From assembly GCA_964648215.1 (NCBI GenBank), contig CAZYMF010000026.1:1-37593 (forward strand): a DNA stretch of 37,593 bases, in the 5' to 3' direction. Both the position numbers and the translations under genes were made by a program. Source of the DNA: CAZYMF01 sp964648215 (GTDB taxonomy: Bacteria; Desulfobacterota; Binatia; HRBIN30; JACQVA1). The notes below the pieces were generated by a model. That model saw only the letters and a list, made by a program, of their open reading frames with translations, was not told where the DNA came from and did no database searches. The stretch's first letter is position 1, and every line of letters begins with the position of its first letter. This document shows, piece by piece, positions 18,478 to 27,984 of this stretch.

Positions 18478-19740
18478 CTACGACCGCTTGTGGGCGTCGA
18501 GTAGCTCCGAGAGCGTCCCCAGGGTCTGGCGCTCGTTGGTCTCCGCAACCGCGGCGCGCGTCTCGTCGCGCGCCGCCGCATCGCCGGCGTCGCGGGCGCG
18601 TCTCGCTTCTTCGACCATCGAGAGCCCGATGCGTCGCTGCTGGTCGTCGAACGTGGTGACCGTCACCTCGACCTCATCGCCGACACTGACCACCTGCTTC
18701 GGATGGGCCACGCGCCGGTCGAGGGCCATCTTGGAGACGTGCACCAGGCCGTCGATGCCGCTCGCCAGCTCGACGAAAGCGCCGTAGCTCTCCAGCCGCC
18801 GCACACGCCCACGTATGGTGGCGCCCACCGGGAATCGCTCGCGTGCCTGGACCCACGGGTCGGGCTCGAGGGCGCGCAGCGACAGCACGATGCGGGCTCG
18901 CTTGCCGCCGGAAGCCGGCTCCACCTTGAGCACCTTGACTTCGACGGTCTGCCCGGCGCTGACCACCTCGGAAGGATGCCGCGGCCGGCCGTGGCTCAAC
19001 TCGCTGACGTGGATCAGGCCTTCGACGCCGCCGAGGTCGACGAAGGCGCCGAAATCCCGCACCGAGGTCACCGTTCCCGACAAGACCGCGTCGGGCTGCA
19101 GACGCTCCCAGGTGCTGGCGGCCTGGGCCGCGTACTCCTCCTCCAGCAGCTCTCGCCGTGACACGACGACGTTGCGACCACCGCCGTCGATGCGCGTGAC
19201 GCGGAAGCGGAAACGTTGGCCGACATAGTCGGCCGGCTCCCCGCGACGGCGATCGATCTGCGATCCCGGGCAGAAGGCACGGATGCTGCCGATCTGGACG
19301 TCGAAGCCGCCCTTGTGAGCACCGCTGACCAGGCCTTCCACGGGGATTCCGTGAGCCAGGGCTTGCTCGAGCTCCGCCGGCGCACGGCCGCCGCTGCGCC
19401 CAAACGTCCGCTTGAGAGTGATCGTGCCCGACTCGTTGCCGGCGTCGGCGACGGTCGCCTCGATCTCGTCGCCGACCGCCAGGCGGATCTCGCCGCTCTG
19501 GCGATCGCGGAACTCGGCGATGTCGATCACCGCTTCGCACTTGGCGCCGATCTCGACGAACGCATTGAGCTCGCCGATGGCAATCACTCGCCCCTGCACC
19601 ACGTCGCCCGGGGCGATGCGCCGCCGCGACACGTTGGTCTCGCTGGCCGCCAGCAAGGCGGCAAAGCTCTCTTCCTCCGCGCCGCCATCGCCGCTACCCG
19701 TTCCGCCCGTCAATGGTTTTTCGCTGCTGCTGTCGCCCAT
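18478..19740 (-). CDS. Four-S1-domain RNA-binding protein (RpsA-like)
   Basis: A 420-residue protein with four S1 OB-fold domains at about residues 42-110, 130-195, 214-288 and 302-375. The last two are the most canonical (SVRDFGAFVDLGGVEGLIHVSELS; RLESYGAFVELASGIDGLVHVSKM). The N-terminal 40 residues are acidic and low-complexity, and the C-terminal 45 are charged and helical. It resembles ribosomal protein S1 but is shorter than the six-domain form, more like the four-domain YpfD type. It is probably an RNA or ribosome-associated factor rather than the main S1. ATG at 19740, with GGAGG about ten bases upstream and a recognisable promoter. The frame open to 19875 overlaps the neighbouring gene's end and is rejected. 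Confidence 0.9.
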   Translation of the reverse strand: MGDSSSEKPLTGGTGSGDGGAEEESFAALLAASETNVSRRRIAPGDVVQGRVIAIGELNAFVEIGAKCEAVIDIAEFRDRQSGEIRLAVGDEIEATVADAGNESGTITLKRTFGRSGGRAPAELEQALAHGIPVEGLVSGAHKGGFDVQIGSIRAFCPGSQIDRRRGEPADYVGQRFRFRVTRIDGGGRNVVVSRRELLEEEYAAQAASTWERLQPDAVLSGTVTSVRDFGAFVDLGGVEGLIHVSELSHGRPRHPSEVVSAGQTVEVKVLKVEPASGGKRARIVLSLRALEPDPWVQARERFPVGATIRGRVRRLESYGAFVELASGIDGLVHVSKMALDRRVAHPKQVVSVGDEVEVTVTTFDDQQRRIGLSMVEEARRARDAGDAAARDETRAAVAETNERQTLGTLSELLDAHKRS

Positions 19741-19771
19741 TCCTCTGATGCCTCCGAATGAAGAGCGTTGT

Positions 19772-19799
19772 ACTATACCGCTTTGAGCGAATTTCTCCA
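19772..19799 (-). promoter_or_regulatory. Promoter of the S1-domain protein gene
   Basis: On the minus strand TGGAGA (19794-19799) and TATAGT (19772-19777) are separated by 16 bases. The start codon at 19740 gives a leader of roughly 25 bases. Confidence 0.5.
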
Positions 19800-19871
19800 C
19801 CACGCGCCGCAATATTCTCGAAAAGGGCAGCGGCGCCGCAACCTTCCCCCCTTTTTTTGGCACCAATCGCC

Positions 19872-20327
19872 TCACTCACCGTCGCCCAGCGCCGCGATGT
19901 CCTCGTCGCCTAGCGGGGCCGCTTGCACCGACGTGAAGCGGCGCAGGGTGACCTTTCCCGGCGGCAGCCCGCGCGGCTTGTCGACGTCGGCCCGGCGCGC
20001 GTGATGAACGGTGACGCGACCGCCATGGCGAGCCTTGGAGTAGCGCGCCGCCAGGGCAGCGGCAAAATGAACCGTCGCCCGCGGCAGGCGCGGGAGCCGC
20101 TCCGGATTGCGGATGACGACGTGGGAGCCCGAGACTCCCGCCGCGTGCAACCAGCCGTCGTGCGCCGCCGCCAGCTTGAAGGTCAACGTGTCGTTGTCAC
20201 TCGCCGTCCGGCCGACCAGCACGGTCAGGCCGTCGGGCGAGACGAATCGCCGCGCCACGGACCGGCCTTGCCACAACCCCGCATCGGCATCCGACGGTCC
20301 CGGGGGCTGCCTGCGCTCACCGCTCAT
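19872..20327 (-). CDS. Stand-alone NFACT-R (RqcH C-terminal-like) domain protein
   Basis: A 151-residue protein that is almost entirely an NFACT-R (DUF814) domain, the domain that ends the ribosome-quality-control factor RqcH/Rqc2/FbpA. Signature parts in order are RRFVSPDGLTVLVGRTASDND (26-46), TFKLAAAHDGWLHAAG, SGSHVVIRNP, AALAARYSKAR and VDKPRGLPPGKV. The NFACT-N, HhH and coiled-coil parts that bind tRNA and the split 50S subunit are absent, so it is not a full RqcH. It may bind RNA or ribosomes. The ATG at 20327 opens a charged leader before the domain. It precedes the S1-domain gene on the same strand by 131 bases, which include that gene's own promoter. Confidence 0.88.
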   Translation of the reverse strand: MSGERRQPPGPSDADAGLWQGRSVARRFVSPDGLTVLVGRTASDNDTLTFKLAAAHDGWLHAAGVSGSHVVIRNPERLPRLPRATVHFAAALAARYSKARHGGRVTVHHARRADVDKPRGLPPGKVTLRRFTSVQAAPLGDEDIAALGDGE

Positions 20328-20408
20328 GCCGCCGCAAGCTCGCACCGAGCGCGCCTTTCGGCAAGACCCATGGAGCCGCGCGCCCAACTCTGGTATGCCA
20401 TCGCCGTC

Positions 20409-20678
20409 ATGGATGCCACGAAACCGGCCGCGAAACCCAAGAAGGGGGTGGACATCAACGTCCTGCACTGCCTCAGCCCCGAGTGCGGCGGCCTGCTCGC
20501 CTACGAGGTCGACAGCGACAACGTGCTCTATCTCGACCTCGCCTGGATGGCGCACGAGGACGGCGACATCCGTTACTTCCCCTGCCCGAAGTGCGGAGGT
20601 CGGAACATCGTCGAGCCCTGCACCAACGCCAAGGGCAAGCCCGGCCATCGCGTCACCCGCTTCACGCCCGCGCCATAG
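20409..20678 (+). CDS. Small zinc-ribbon protein
   Basis: An 89-residue protein with Cys21/Cys26 (CLSPEC) and Cys59/Cys62 (CPKCGG), a zinc-ribbon arrangement with an acidic, hydrophobic middle and a basic C-terminus (KGKPGHRVTRF). It is probably a nucleic-acid- or ribosome-binding or redox-sensing zinc protein; I do not recognise a named family. It lies divergent to the NFACT-R gene with an 81-base gap and 107 bases before the giant carboxylase. Neither this ATG nor the in-frame ATG at 20370 has a good ribosome site; I prefer 20409 because it begins a Lys-rich, natural-looking start. Confidence 0.65.
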   Translation: MDATKPAAKPKKGVDINVLHCLSPECGGLLAYEVDSDNVLYLDLAWMAHEDGDIRYFPCPKCGGRNIVEPCTNAKGKPGHRVTRFTPAP

Positions 20679-20785
20679 GCGCCCTCACCACCCGAGCATC
20701 GCTTCGGGACCGCACACCCGCGTTCGCGTCACCGTGGGCGTTTTGCGGCGTTTGCGTGTAGCTTGAGGCGGTTGGGGCAGGCGGC

Positions 20786-23700
20786 ATGACGGAGCAAGGC
20801 GCGCGGATTCGCCCGATTCACTGTCTTGCCATCGTCAATCGTGGCGAGGCGGCGATGCGCTGCGTGCGCGCGGTGAAGGCGCTGCGCGCCGTGGAGGGAA
20901 GCGAGATCCGCGTGTTGGCCCTGTACACCGATCTCGACCGCGATGCCCCGTTCGTTCGCCATGCCGACGAGGCCGTCGCGCTGCCGCGCCGCGGTGGCGC
21001 CGTGGCCGCTTATCTGGACCACGATCGAGTGATCGAGGCGATCCGGCGCGGCGGGGCGGATTCCGTCTGGCCCGGGTGGGGCTTCGTGGCCGAGGATGCC
21101 GGCTTCGTCGAACGGGTCGAACGCGAAGGCCTGCGCTTTCTCGGCCCTTCGGCCGCCACCATGCGGCGGCTCGGCGACAAGATCGCCGCCAAGCAACTGG
21201 CCGAGGCCGCCGGCGTGCCGGTGGTGCCATGGAGCGGCGGCGAGGTCAGCGACACCGAAGACGCGCTCCGCCACGCGCGCGAGATCGGCTACCCGGTGGC
21301 GATCAAGGCATCGGCCGGCGGCGGCGGTCGCGGCATTCGCATGGTCGACACCGCCGACGAGTTACCCGCCGCGTTCCGCTCGGCGGCCGCCGAGGCGCGG
21401 GCGGCGTTCGGTGACGGCCGGCTGTTTGTCGAGCGTCGCGTGTTCGACGGCCGTCACGTCGAGGTACAGATCGCGGGGGACGTCCACGGCCGGGTCGTCG
21501 CCCTCGGCTGCCGCGATTGCTCCGTGCAGCGACGGCACCAGAAGGTGATCGAGGAAGCGCCGCCCGCGGGCCTGTCCGCGGCGCGGCTTGCGGCCCTCGA
21601 GCGGGCCGCGGTCGCCCTCGCCGCGACGGTCGGGTATCGTGGCGTGGGCACGGTCGAGTTTCTGATCACGGCAACGGACTTCCACTTCCTGGAGGTGAAC
21701 CCGCGCTTGCAGGTCGAGCACGGCATCACCGAGGAGACCGGTGGCGTCGATCTGGTGCAGCTGCAGATCCGCATCGCCCGCGACGAACCCTTGCCCGCGA
21801 TCCCGCCAAGACGGGGCGTCGCCATCGAAGCCCGGGTCTGTGCCGAGGATCCCGACGCCGGCTTCCTGCCGGCGCCCGGCCCCGTTGCTCGCTTCGATCC
21901 GCCTCTCGGACCGCACCTGCGGATCGACAGCGGCGTCGTCGCCGGCAGCCTGGTGCCGTCCGAGTTCGACTCGCTGATCGCCAAGGTGATCGCCACCGGC
22001 GACACTCGCGACGAAGCGCGCGCGCGTCTGGCCGCCGCCCTGCGCGAGTTCGAGCTGGTGATCGCCGGCGGGGCGACGAACAAGGGATATCTGCTCGATC
22101 TGCTGAACGCGGCCGACTACCGCGCCGGGGGCGTCGACACCGGCTGGCTCGACCGCTGGAGCCGTCCGCGGGACCCGGCGGTGACGGGCGCGTCGCGCGA
22201 GCTCGCTGTTGCCGCCCTGGTGGTCGCCGCCATCCTCAGCTATCAGGAGGCGCGTCGCGCGGTGCGGCTGAACTTCTACGCCGACACGACCAACGTGTCG
22301 CCGAGCCGCGTCCCGCCCTCGGTCGGCCAGCAGATCGATCTGTCTCGTCAGGGCGAGAACTATCGCTTGCAAGTACTGGCGGTCGGCTCATGGCACTACC
22401 GCATCCACCTCGACGGTCGCGTGCTGTCGGCGACCCTGCAGGAGGAGGGCGCCTGCGCCGCCCGGCTGGAGCTCGGTGGCCGCGCGCGGCGGATCCTGTA
22501 CGACACCAGCGAGGCGGGACTGCGCATCGAGGTCGAGGGTCGCGCCTACCGCTTCGGCCGTCAGAGCGCCGGCCACGTGCGCGCCGGCACACCGGCGATC
22601 GTCATCGCCGTGGAGGTGAAGCCGGGCGATCGCGTCGAGATCGGACAGCCGCTCGGGGTGCTCGAGGCGATGAAGATGGAGGTCGGCTTCCAGGCTCCCG
22701 TGGCCGGCGTCGTCACCGAGGTGCGGGTGCGTCGCGGTCAGCAAGTGGCCGCGGGCGACGTGCTGCTCATCATCGACCCGGCGCCCGAGGCCCCGACGGC
22801 AACCGGCGGCGGACGACTCCGCTTTCCCGAGGAGACTGACCCGCTGGCGGTCTTCTTTCCCACCGCGGCCAACGGGCCCGACCTGTGGGCGGCCGACCGT
22901 GCCGATCCGCCGCTGCGTCGGCACGCGCTCGCCGTGATGCGGGAAGAGATTCGGCGGGTCCTGCTCGGCTACGACGCCGACGCCGACCGCACCGAACAAT
23001 TGATCCGCTTTCTCGAAGCGCCTCTACCCGAAGGGCTCTCCGAGGCTTTTCGCACCGAGCTCGTCGACCTCCGCCACGAGCTCGCCGTCTTCGCCGATGT
23101 CGAGCAGCTCTTTCTGCGCACGCCGCGACCGTCGGGAGCCGACCGGCTACGTCCCTCGAACAACGCCCGCCTGCGCGTGTACGTACGCCGCCTGCGCGCC
23201 GGCGGGGCCGGCCTGGCCGAAGGGTTTCTCGGACAGCTGCGCAAGGCCATGCGACACTACGGCGTTCGCACGCTCTCCCCGAGCGGCGCCCTCGAACGCG
23301 CCGTCCTGCGACTCTTCGCCTCGCAGCGCACGCCCGACCGCCGACACCGCCTGGTGACCGCCGTCGTTCGGCGCGTCGCGGCGCTGGCTCGCTCGGGCAT
23401 TCATCTCGACGACGGCAGCGCCCTGGTCAAGACGCTGTCACGCATCGCCCGCATGCGCGAGCTGGTGCCCAATGCACTCGCCGACGCCGCCATCGAGGCG
23501 AGCTACGTCATCCTCGAAGGCCCGGCGCTGGAGCAGCAGTTCGAGCGCGTGGCACGGCACGTCGAGGACTGGCTCGGCACCGCTCCGGTCGCGCGGCTGA
23601 GCCCGCCCCCGGAGCTCCTCCAGCACCTCGCCGACGCGCCGCGGCCGGTGTTCGAGCGGGTGCGCCGGTGGATCGTCGACGCCGACCCGCGGCGGCGCGC

Positions 23701-26386
23701 GATCGCGCTCGCCGCGCACCTTCGCTGGCTCTACTCGCCGAGCGTGCCGGTTGCGCAATCTTCCTGGTCGCATGGTGATCACTGGATCGAGCGACACGAG
23801 TTCGCCGACGGTCGCGTCGTCCTCGGCGCCACTTGCCCGCGCGATACCCTGCTCGCCGCGGCGCGCAGCCTGCTCGGCGCCGCCGCCGTTGATCGCGGGC
23901 CCATCCACGCCATCGAGCTGATCGCGCCGGGGGAAGCGAGCGACTTTGCCTTGCTCGCCGACTTTCCCGGCGGCCTCTTCGCCGGCGGGCTGCCGGTGAA
24001 CCGGCTCACCCTGACCCTTCTGCCCCTGGCCAGCGGCGGGGTGCACCGGACCTTCGTCGCCGACGGGGCCAGCGTCGTCGAGCGCACGGATCTCCACGGC
24101 GTTCATCCGGAAACCGCCGGTCGCATCGATCTCGATCGCCTTGGCGGATTCGAGCTCCAGCGCATCGAGAGCACCGAAGGCGTCTACAGCTTCTACGGCC
24201 GCAGCCGCGAGGTTCCCGGCGACGAGCGGGTCTTCGTGCTCGCCGACGTACGCTCGCGCTCACCCCAGGTCGGTGGCGACGCGCGCATGCACGTGCCGGC
24301 ATTCGAGCGCGCGTTCCACAGTGCTACGCGGACGCTGCGCACCCTCCTGGGGGAGCGGGACCCGCAACGGCGGCTGCACTGGAACCGCATCGCGCTGTTC
24401 GTTGCCTCGGAGATTCTCCTCGATCGGGCCACGGCCGAGCGGTTGGCCCGCCGCTTGGCTCCGGCGTCGACTCACCTCGGCCTGGAGAAGGTCGTGGTGC
24501 GCGTCAACGTGCTCGACCGCGATGCCCCGCATCCGGCGGCGCGCTCGGTCGAGATCGTGTTCGCCGACCCCACCGGCAGCCGGATGGAGATTACCTGGCG
24601 CGATCCCCACCGCGCGCCCCTGCAAGCGGCCAGCGACTACGAGCGCAAGGTAGCTGCGGCCCGGCGCCGCGGCCTGGCCTATCCCTACGAGATCATTCGC
24701 CTGCTGACGGGCCCGGCGATGGATTTCCCGCCCGGGACTTTTGCCGAGCACGACCTCGCCGGCGACGGCCGGCCGGCCGCCACCAGCGTCGCCGGTCGGC
24801 CCTACGGCTCGAACACCAGCTCGGTGATCTTCGGGATCATGACCACGCCGACGGAAACGGTGCCGGAAGGAATGCGCCGCGTGCTCATTCTGTCCGATCC
24901 CACCCAGGGGATGGGCTCGCTGGCGGCTCCGGAATGCGACCGCCTCCTGGCCGCAATCGATCTGGCCGAGGGACTGGGGATTCCGGTGGAGTGGGTAGCG
25001 GTGTCGAGCGGCGCGCGCATCGCCATGGACAGCGGCACGGAAAACCTCGACGCCACCGCCCGGGTGGTCCGGCGGATCGTGACGTTCACACAGGCCGGCG
25101 GCGTCATCCACATCATCGTTCACGGCGTCAATGTCGGGGCCCAGAGCTACTTCAACGCGCTCGCCACCATGCTGCCGCACACGCGCGGCGCACTGATCAT
25201 GACACCGGCGGCATCGATGGTGCTGACCGGCCGCGCGGCGCTCGAGATCTCCGGCGCGGTGGCAGCCGAGGACGAGATCGCCATTGGCGGCTTCGAGCGC
25301 GTCATGGGCCCCAACGGCGAGGCGCAGTACTACGCGCACAACATCGTCGATGCGTACCGGATTCTCTACCGTCACTACGACTACACCTACGTCGTGCCCG
25401 GCGAATCGCGGCCGCGATGCCGCACGACGCTCGATTCGTCGACGCGCTCGATCGGCGACGCGATTTACGAAACGACCGCCGGGGAGACCTTTCGGACCGT
25501 GGGGGAGATCTTCGACGATCGCAGCAACCCCGGACGCAAGCGACCGTTCGCGATGCGCGCCGTGATGCAAGCGCTGATCGATCGGGATGGCGGGCACCTG
25601 GAGCGCTGGCAGGCCATGGTCGGCGCGGAGACGACCATCGTCTGGGACGCTCGCCTCGGCGGCCACGCGGTGTGTCTGCTCGGGATCGAAAGCCAGAACG
25701 TGACGCGCGAGGGTTACCGGCCGCTCGACGGCCCGGCATCCTGGAACGGCGGCACCCTCTTCCCGCTGTCCTCGAAGAAGCTCGCGCGCGCCCTCAACGC
25801 CGCCAGCGGCAATCGCCCGGTGGTGATCCTCGCCAACCTGTCGGGCTTCGACGGCTCGCCCGAGTCGATGCGCAAGCTGACACTCGAGTACGGGGCTGAG
25901 ATCGCGCGCGCCGTCGTCAACTTCCACGGGCCGCTGTTCTTCGTGGTCGTCTCCCGCTACCACGGCGGCGCCTACGTGGTGTTCTCGCGCGCCCTCAACG
26001 AGAACCTGCGCGCCGCCGCCCTGGAAGGATCCTACGCGTCGGTGATCGGGGGAGCCCCGGCGGCGGCCGTGGTGTTCGCACGCGAGGTGCGCGCCCGGGC
26101 CGCCGCCGATGCGCGCGTGACGACCGCTCGGGTCCGCGGCCAGTCGGGCGAGATGATCGAGGCCCTGGAGGCCGAGGTGACGCTGGAAAAGCAGGCGGAG
26201 CTGGCGGCCGAGTTCGACGCCATTCACACGGTGCAGCGCGCCCGCGACGTCGGCTCCCTCGAGGTCATTCTGCCCGCCACGCAGCTGCGACACTTTCTGG
26301 TCCGCCAGTTGCCGCCGGTGGATGGGGCCATCGCCGCGGAGGATGACCGGCACGGGTCGAGCCGGACCGTCGCTGCCTCGAGTTGA
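20786..26386 (+). CDS. Single-chain multidomain acyl-CoA carboxylase (BC-BCCP-central-CT)
   Basis: A 1866-residue biotin-dependent carboxylase. Residues 1-460 are biotin carboxylase: IVNRGEAAMRCVRAVKAL, the ATP-grasp loop KASAGGGGRGIR and Glu303-Asn305-Arg307 in EVNPRLQVEH. The proline that usually follows VEH is Gly313. The biotin carrier at about 595-670 has EAMKME, with biotinyl-Lys630. A long central region (about 690-1300) ends in YPYEIIRLLTG, the phrase that precedes carboxyltransferase in eukaryotic ACC. Carboxyltransferase fills about 1340-1830: SSGARIAM, NVGAQSYFNALATM, GPASWNGGTLFP and SRYHGGAYVVFSR. NCBI names such proteins fused acetyl/propionyl-CoA carboxylase alpha / methylmalonyl-CoA decarboxylase alpha. 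It should form malonyl-CoA or a longer carboxyacyl-CoA; the acyl chain is unknown. It is a single gene, convergent with two lipid acyltransferases. Confidence 0.93.
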   Translation: MTEQGARIRPIHCLAIVNRGEAAMRCVRAVKALRAVEGSEIRVLALYTDLDRDAPFVRHADEAVALPRRGGAVAAYLDHDRVIEAIRRGGADSVWPGWGFVAEDAGFVERVEREGLRFLGPSAATMRRLGDKIAAKQLAEAAGVPVVPWSGGEVSDTEDALRHAREIGYPVAIKASAGGGGRGIRMVDTADELPAAFRSAAAEARAAFGDGRLFVERRVFDGRHVEVQIAGDVHGRVVALGCRDCSVQRRHQKVIEEAPPAGLSAARLAALERAAVALAATVGYRGVGTVEFLITATDFHFLEVNPRLQVEHGITEETGGVDLVQLQIRIARDEPLPAIPPRRGVAIEARVCAEDPDAGFLPAPGPVARFDPPLGPHLRIDSGVVAGSLVPSEFDSLIAKVIATGDTRDEARARLAAALREFELVIAGGATNKGYLLDLLNAADYRAGGVDTGWLDRWSRPRDPAVTGASRELAVAALVVAAILSYQEARRAVRLNFYADTTNVSPSRVPPSVGQQIDLSRQGENYRLQVLAVGSWHYRIHLDGRVLSATLQEEGACAARLELGGRARRILYDTSEAGLRIEVEGRAYRFGRQSAGHVRAGTPAIVIAVEVKPGDRVEIGQPLGVLEAMKMEVGFQAPVAGVVTEVRVRRGQQVAAGDVLLIIDPAPEAPTATGGGRLRFPEETDPLAVFFPTAANGPDLWAADRADPPLRRHALAVMREEIRRVLLGYDADADRTEQLIRFLEAPLPEGLSEAFRTELVDLRHELAVFADVEQLFLRTPRPSGADRLRPSNNARLRVYVRRLRAGGAGLAEGFLGQLRKAMRHYGVRTLSPSGALERAVLRLFASQRTPDRRHRLVTAVVRRVAALARSGIHLDDGSALVKTLSRIARMRELVPNALADAAIEASYVILEGPALEQQFERVARHVEDWLGTAPVARLSPPPELLQHLADAPRPVFERVRRWIVDADPRRRAIALAAHLRWLYSPSVPVAQSSWSHGDHWIERHEFADGRVVLGATCPRDTLLAAARSLLGAAAVDRGPIHAIELIAPGEASDFALLADFPGGLFAGGLPVNRLTLTLLPLASGGVHRTFVADGASVVERTDLHGVHPETAGRIDLDRLGGFELQRIESTEGVYSFYGRSREVPGDERVFVLADVRSRSPQVGGDARMHVPAFERAFHSATRTLRTLLGERDPQRRLHWNRIALFVASEILLDRATAERLARRLAPASTHLGLEKVVVRVNVLDRDAPHPAARSVEIVFADPTGSRMEITWRDPHRAPLQAASDYERKVAAARRRGLAYPYEIIRLLTGPAMDFPPGTFAEHDLAGDGRPAATSVAGRPYGSNTSSVIFGIMTTPTETVPEGMRRVLILSDPTQGMGSLAAPECDRLLAAIDLAEGLGIPVEWVAVSSGARIAMDSGTENLDATARVVRRIVTFTQAGGVIHIIVHGVNVGAQSYFNALATMLPHTRGALIMTPAASMVLTGRAALEISGAVAAEDEIAIGGFERVMGPNGEAQYYAHNIVDAYRILYRHYDYTYVVPGESRPRCRTTLDSSTRSIGDAIYETTAGETFRTVGEIFDDRSNPGRKRPFAMRAVMQALIDRDGGHLERWQAMVGAETTIVWDARLGGHAVCLLGIESQNVTREGYRPLDGPASWNGGTLFPLSSKKLARALNAASGNRPVVILANLSGFDGSPESMRKLTLEYGAEIARAVVNFHGPLFFVVVSRYHGGAYVVFSRALNENLRAAALEGSYASVIGGAPAAAVVFAREVRARAAADARVTTARVRGQSGEMIEALEAEVTLEKQAELAAEFDAIHTVQRARDVGSLEVILPATQLRHFLVRQLPPVDGAIAAEDDRHGSSRTVAASS

Positions 26387-26467
26387 ATCGGGCCGGATGG
26401 CCCCGGAACGCGCGGGCGAGAATCGGCGATACACCGCCCGTCTCGAAGCGCGCCTCGTCGATCAGCG

Positions 26468-27931
26468 CTAAGCCACCCGGCGGCCGGCTCGCTTGCCGGG
26501 GAGGCGTTTGCCCCTCGCCGGCCGCCGCTTCGTCACTCGGCGAAGCTCGTCGAAGGAGGTGAGAATGGCTTTGACGAACTCGTCCAGATCGGGAACGAGG
26601 TCCCAGTCGGCGTTCAATCCCCAACAGAGTTTATCCACGTAGCTGAACATCGCCAGGCCGAGACCCTGGTTGGTGAACAGTGGCACCAACGGGAAGCCCT
26701 CGATCATTTCGGCGCCGAGGAGATAGAGCGGGATGGGCGGACCGGGAACGTTGGAAACGATCAAGTTGTAGGGATGCAACCAAGCCGTGAAGCGAACCCC
26801 GAGGGTCAGTGGCACCTTCCCGACCCAGTCGGCGGCGCGAATCAAGGCCCCGATCCCCTGCGCCTGCTTGGCCTCTTTGAGGGAGGCGGTCATCTCCCAC
26901 ACGCGGGCGAAACGCCGGCGCGGATCGCGCTCGTCGATCGGGAGCTGCGCCAGCAGCGCCGAAACCCGGTTTCCCATGACGCCACGGTCCTCCCCGGAGC
27001 GGGTGTTGACCGGCACGGTGACCCGGTAGACGAGACCCTCGGGGTCAACGCCGCGATGCTGAAGAAAACGCCGCACACCACCGGCGACCGTCGCCAGCAC
27101 CACGTCGTTGACCGTTCCGCCGAGATGGTTCTTGACCTCTTTCACCTCGGCGAGATCGAGCTTCAGCCAATCGAACCGGCGGTGCGGGCCGATGGGTCGA
27201 TTGAGCGGGGTGTCGGCGGGGAGAGGCAGGCTGGTGCTGAGAGTCTTCCACAGCCCCCCCAATGTCTCGATCAGCTGCTGGCGCCCCTGCTCCGTCGCAT
27301 CCACGACTTCGCGCGCGCCGCGCGCCAGCTCACCGGGAAGGCTGAGACCGCGCGAGACCGTGTCGCGCAGCAGCTCGAGCGGTGTTGGCACGGGCCGCGG
27401 CACCCACGCCGGTGTCTCCTCGATGACGGCCTCCGGGCTCGGGGACAATAGGGCGGCAAGCAAGTCGATGCCGCTGATGCCGTCTATCATGCAGTGATGC
27501 GTCTTGTTCACCAGCGCGAAACGCCCGCCCTCGAGGCCCTCGACGATCCACGCCTCCCACAGCGGCCGGGCACGGTCGAGCGGCTGCGACATGATGCGGC
27601 CGCACAGACGCTTCAGCTGTTCCTCGTCCCCGGGATGCGGCAGGCTGGTGTGGCGCACGTGGTAGCTCAGATTGAAGTGATCGTCGTCGACCCACACCGG
27701 CCAGTTCCGGATCGGCACGAAGGCCAAGCGCTGGCGGTAGCGTGGGACCAAGTGGAGGCGCGTGGCGATGTAGGACCGTATCCTCTCGATGTCGACGCCG
27801 CCCCCGCGCAGACGTAAGGGCCCCGTGTCGAAGATCGCGGCGCCGCCCACGTGCATATGGGTATTCGGCCCCTCGAAAACGAGGAAGGAGCTGTCCATTG
27901 CCGATAGAGGCTCGTACGCGTTCGTAGTCAT
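26468..27931 (-). CDS. Wax ester synthase / diacylglycerol acyltransferase (WS/DGAT)
   Basis: A 487-residue WS/DGAT-family enzyme that transfers fatty acyl groups from acyl-CoA to fatty alcohols or diacylglycerol. Typical start LSAMDSSFLVFEGPNTHMHVG. The catalytic motif HHxxxDG is HHCMIDG at 145-151. The C-terminal half has the conserved NDVVLATVAGGVRRFL and IVSNVPGPPIPLYLLGAE stretches and ends in a basic tail rich in Arg/Lys. It is a peripheral inner-membrane or lipid-body enzyme. It lies 53 bases after its paralogue on the same strand, so the two are probably co-transcribed. Its stop is 81 bases from that of the carboxylase, end to end. Confidence 0.92.
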   Translation of the reverse strand: MTTNAYEPLSAMDSSFLVFEGPNTHMHVGGAAIFDTGPLRLRGGGVDIERIRSYIATRLHLVPRYRQRLAFVPIRNWPVWVDDDHFNLSYHVRHTSLPHPGDEEQLKRLCGRIMSQPLDRARPLWEAWIVEGLEGGRFALVNKTHHCMIDGISGIDLLAALLSPSPEAVIEETPAWVPRPVPTPLELLRDTVSRGLSLPGELARGAREVVDATEQGRQQLIETLGGLWKTLSTSLPLPADTPLNRPIGPHRRFDWLKLDLAEVKEVKNHLGGTVNDVVLATVAGGVRRFLQHRGVDPEGLVYRVTVPVNTRSGEDRGVMGNRVSALLAQLPIDERDPRRRFARVWEMTASLKEAKQAQGIGALIRAADWVGKVPLTLGVRFTAWLHPYNLIVSNVPGPPIPLYLLGAEMIEGFPLVPLFTNQGLGLAMFSYVDKLCWGLNADWDLVPDLDEFVKAILTSFDELRRVTKRRPARGKRLPGKRAGRRVA

Positions 27932-27984
27932 GAAACAAACTGCTGTCCGACCCCCACTACACTACTGCAAGTGGGGTGCGTCTG

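Noticed and set aside
24260..26434. 724-codon minus-strand frame opposite the carboxyltransferase
   Set aside because: His/Arg/Asp-rich shadow typical of GC-rich coding DNA; the plus strand shows intact catalytic motifs.
26431..26442. ACACCGCCCGTC, resembling a conserved 16S rRNA segment
   Set aside because: Only 12 bases match and nothing around them resembles rRNA; it lies in an 81-base gap between convergent genes.
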